Source of the DNA: an uncultured Eubacterium sp. | GTDB taxonomy: Bacteria; Bacillota; Clostridia; Peptostreptococcales; Anaerovoracaceae | NCBI GenBank assembly: GCA_947367725.1 | Contig: CANBFZ010000009.1 | Coordinates: 1 to 14,973 of the forward strand | Reading direction: 5' to 3' | Length of the DNA stretch: 14,973 nucleotides | Shown here: in pieces, positions 12,753-14,973 of the stretch | How positions within the stretch are numbered: the stretch's first letter is position 1 | How the letters are laid out: every line of letters starts with the position of its first letter | Position numbers and translations under genes: made by a program | The notes under the pieces: generated by a model | Database searches by the model: none | What the model saw: only the letters and a program-made list of their open reading frames with translations | What the model was told of the DNA's origin: nothing

Positions 12753-14480
12753 TTGAAAAAAATCAAAGAATCAAAACAGGTCTTTGCACCAGTCTTTCAC
12801 GAAGACTTCAGAGCGCTGCTGGATTACGGCGCTTCCGCCTACCGCGGCGACGACGCTTTTATTGTCAAACACAAAACCGGTAAAAAGGAAATCTCTTATG
12901 AGCACATCACCTTTGAGGCATTCCGTCATCAGGTAGACTGCCTGGGCACCGCCTTTTTGCAGCGGGGTTTTCTGGGCAAGCGAATCGCCATCATCGGAAA
13001 AAACTGCTGCGCCTGGATGCTGACATACTTTTCCACGCTGTGCGGTCTTGGCATCAGCGTACCGCTGGACAAAGGACTACCTTACGACGAATTGGAATCT
13101 TCTCTGCAGAGAAGCCGCGCCGACGTGCTGGTCTTTGATCCTGCCCTGAAAGACACCATTGCCCAGCTGAAAGAAGCAAACACCACTATGGTCACACAAT
13201 ATATCGCTATGGAACCGCTTGCAGGCTATGAGGATATTCCCGCTCTGCTGGCGGAGGGCCGCACCGCACTGGAAAACGGCTCCACCGACTATCAGGCACT
13301 TCCGGTAGATGGAAAAGCTGTCTCCATCATCCTGTTCACCTCCGGTACCACCTCCATGGCGAAAGCAGTACAGCTCTCTCAGTACAACATTACTTCTAAC
13401 GTTTACGCCATGCTGAAAGTCCAGGACATCCGCCACGGCGATATTAACATGGCATTCCTGCCTTACCACCATACTTTCGGCTCTACCGGGCAGGTGGTCA
13501 TGCTGGCAGCCGGCGTTACCACCACCTTCTGCGACGGGCTGAAATACCTGCAGAAGAATATTGTGGAGTACAAAGTTTCCCTTTTTGTCTGCGTGCCGCT
13601 GCTCATTGAATCCATTTACAAAAAGATTATGACCACGGTCAAAAAGGAAGGACTGGAAAAGAAAGTTGCTTTCGGCCTGAAGCTTTCCAAAGCCCTGCTG
13701 AAAGTAGGCATCGATGTGCGCCGCAAATTATTCAAACAGATTTTAGATCAGCTGGGCGGCAACCTGCGCTATGTCATCAGCGGCGCTTCCGCCATCGATC
13801 CGGAAGCCCTGGAAGGCTTCAATCACTTCGGCATCACTGCCGTGCAGGGCTATGGCATGACAGAAGCCGCGCCGGTTCTTTCCGCTGAAAACACCTGGCA
13901 ACACAAGACCGGCTCCATCGGGCTGGCACTGCCCGGCATAGAACTTGCCATCGACGAGCCCAACGAAGAAGGTATCGGCGAACTGATCGCAAAAGGTCCC
14001 AATATCATGTGCGGCTACTATGAAAATCCAGAAGAAACGGCGGCTGTTCTTGCAGGCGGCTGGCTTCACACAGGAGACCTCGCCTATCTGGATGAAGAAG
14101 GCTATATCTTCATTTGTGGCCGCAAGAAAAATGTCATCGTGCTGAAAAATGGCAAAAATGTATATCCGGAGGAGCTGGAGGTTCTCATCAGCAATCTGCC
14201 TTACGTAGAGGAAAATATGGTCTTTGGTCAGCCGAAACACGGTGACGAAAAAGATCTCGCGCTGTGCGCGAAGATTGTCTACAAGGCGGATTACATGAAA
14301 GAAACCTACGGCACTGATGATTCCGCGGAAATCGAAAGGATTATCAAAAAAGACATCGATATCATCAATGAAGAACTGCCGGCTTACAAGCAGATGCTCA
14401 GAATCATCGTCACAGATCAGCCGATGATCAAAACCACCACTGGCAAAGTCAAACGCCATGAAGAGGTCAAAAATCTATAA
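12753..14480 (+). CDS. AMP-forming long-chain acyl-CoA synthetase-like ligase
   Basis: The gene encodes 575 aa, a full-length ANL-superfamily adenylating enzyme. Core motifs are the P-loop LFTSGTTSMAKAV at 194-206, FLPYHHTFGSTG at 235-246, YGMTEAAP at 367-374, and GWLHTGDLAYLDEEGYIFICGRKKNVI at 436-462 with the adenylate-binding Asp. The C-terminal KTTTGKVKR holds the catalytic Lys (about 565). The resemblance is to fatty-acid CoA ligases (FadD-like); the acyl substrate cannot be read from sequence. SGTTSMAK departs from the more usual SGTTGxPK. It starts at a TTG with GGAG 8 nt upstream; no better ATG is near. It is monocistronic, between its own promoter and a strong terminator. Confidence 0.9.
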   Translation: MKKIKESKQVFAPVFHEDFRALLDYGASAYRGDDAFIVKHKTGKKEISYEHITFEAFRHQVDCLGTAFLQRGFLGKRIAIIGKNCCAWMLTYFSTLCGLGISVPLDKGLPYDELESSLQRSRADVLVFDPALKDTIAQLKEANTTMVTQYIAMEPLAGYEDIPALLAEGRTALENGSTDYQALPVDGKAVSIILFTSGTTSMAKAVQLSQYNITSNVYAMLKVQDIRHGDINMAFLPYHHTFGSTGQVVMLAAGVTTTFCDGLKYLQKNIVEYKVSLFVCVPLLIESIYKKIMTTVKKEGLEKKVAFGLKLSKALLKVGIDVRRKLFKQILDQLGGNLRYVISGASAIDPEALEGFNHFGITAVQGYGMTEAAPVLSAENTWQHKTGSIGLALPGIELAIDEPNEEGIGELIAKGPNIMCGYYENPEETAAVLAGGWLHTGDLAYLDEEGYIFICGRKKNVIVLKNGKNVYPEELEVLISNLPYVEENMVFGQPKHGDEKDLALCAKIVYKADYMKETYGTDDSAEIERIIKKDIDIINEELPAYKQMLRIIVTDQPMIKTTTGKVKRHEEVKNL

Positions 14481-14513
14481 CACTGCACGCTATCGCCTAT
14501 GATCGCTGCATGC

Positions 14514-14552
14514 AAAAGACAGCGCCTACTGTTTCAGCAGGCGCTGTCTTTT
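14514..14552. terminator. Bidirectional terminator after the acyl-CoA synthetase gene
   Basis: A perfect 14-bp inverted repeat (AAAAGACAGCGCCT and AGGCGCTGTCTTTT), extended by CTG/CAG after one mismatch, with a TTT loop. It sits between the convergent acyl-CoA synthetase gene (ends 14480) and the surface protein gene (ends 14562) and ends in T runs on both strands. Confidence 0.92.
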
Positions 14553-14561
14553 CATATCCAT

Positions 14562-14973
14562 TTATTTTTTTCTGCCAGCTTTCAATCGCTTCAATGTCAA
14601 AGCAAGCCCCGCCAGCGACAGAAGCAGCACATCTGCATAGAAATGCAGCGCTGTCCGATCTCCCGTTTTAGGTCTGCCATCCTGCCAATTCCACCGATGC
14701 AAACTGTCATTTTTGTCTGTACCATTCTGGTCGTCTTTGCCACCCTCGCCGTCGTGGTTATTACCCGGCTTCTGATTCGGTTTTCCAGTTCCTGGTTTAT
14801 TGCCGCCTGGCGTATTTCCGCCTGGTTTATCAATGTCCGCCTGCAGCTTCTGATAGATCAAAATGATCTCTTGGTCTTCTACAGTAAACGTACCATCCGT
14901 TTCGCCTTCAGCACGCACATATTTATAACCGCTGATTTCATACTGCTGTAGCTGATACTTGATGCCAATATAT
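14562..14973 (-). CDS. Cell-wall-anchored surface protein, C-terminal part with MucBP-like repeat
   Basis: The frame is open to the right edge, so the N-terminus is outside the window. The visible 137 residues begin with the end of a MucBP-like domain (YEISGYKYVRAEGETDGTFTVEDQEIILIYQKL), then a Gly/Pro/Asn-rich spacer (GGNTPGGNKPGTGKPNQKPG) and an acidic Asn/Asp/Lys stretch. It ends with a cell-wall sorting signal: RPKTGD, a hydrophobic helix (FYADVLLLSLAGLALTL) and a basic tail (KRLKAGRKK). Position one of the sortase motif is Arg instead of the usual Leu. The protein is probably exported, cut by a sortase and joined to peptidoglycan; MucBP repeats are associated with mucin or host-surface adhesion. 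An internal GTG at 14918 is not the true start. Confidence 0.85.
   Translation of the reverse strand, partial: YIGIKYQLQQYEISGYKYVRAEGETDGTFTVEDQEIILIYQKLQADIDKPGGNTPGGNKPGTGKPNQKPGNNHDGEGGKDDQNGTDKNDSLHRWNWQDGRPKTGDRTALHFYADVLLLSLAGLALTLKRLKAGRKK

Noticed and set aside
13743..14459. A 238-codon minus-strand reading frame antisense to the acyl-CoA synthetase gene.
   Set aside because: It is opposite the adenylation motifs A5 to A10, with no independent start signal or homology.
1..14973. CRISPR array, tRNA/rRNA genes, intact insertion sequence or prophage.
   Set aside because: I saw no regularly spaced direct repeats, no cloverleaf-like sequence and no terminal inverted repeats with a complete transposase. 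The only mobile-type gene is the Rpn-like remnant.

Overview
The window looks like a chromosomal segment of a Gram-positive, probably Clostridia-class Firmicute. The reasons are strong GGAGG-type ribosome binding sites, TTGACA/TATAAT-type promoters, a PadR plus small membrane protein pair, a DUF1836 protein, a C-terminal sortase-type anchor and a MucBP-like repeat. No tRNA, rRNA, CRISPR array or complete insertion sequence is visible. The taxonomic placement is inferred from these features only.

Left part (1-5800, all minus strand): a compact aromatic amino acid operon. In transcription order it runs leader peptide, DAHP synthase (aroF-type), prephenate dehydrogenase (tyrA), 3-dehydroquinate synthase (aroB), EPSP synthase (aroA), chorismate synthase (aroC), and the start of a chorismate mutase/prephenate dehydratase (pheA) that leaves the window on the left. 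The genes abut or overlap, so they are very likely one transcript feeding both Tyr and Phe. The 290-nt leader is the most interesting thing in the window. After a sigma-A-like promoter there is a 27-codon ORF containing an unbroken run of eight Tyr/Phe codons (YYFYYFFF). It is followed by a hairpin ending in a short U tract and by alternative pairings that fit classical ribosome-mediated transcription attenuation. No T-box motif is visible.

Middle part (5890-10460): an accessory-looking stretch. It holds a degraded PD-(D/E)XK (Rpn/YhgA-like) nuclease-transposase with a frameshift and a missing 5' end. Next come a lipoprotein and a secreted protein with a SurA_N-like tail, which form a minus-strand pair. 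Divergent from them is a three-gene unit: PadR regulator, small HAAS/DUF1700-like membrane protein, secreted protein. The divergent intergenic region has two good promoters and a perfect 11-bp inverted repeat over one of them.

Right part (10419-14973): a minus-strand DUF1836 and ABC-F ATPase pair, divergent from a long-chain acyl-CoA synthetase-like gene through two back-to-back promoters whose -35 boxes lie 4 bp apart. At the right edge is the C-terminal part of a cell-wall-anchored surface protein. Two strong hairpin terminators separate the convergent gene pairs.
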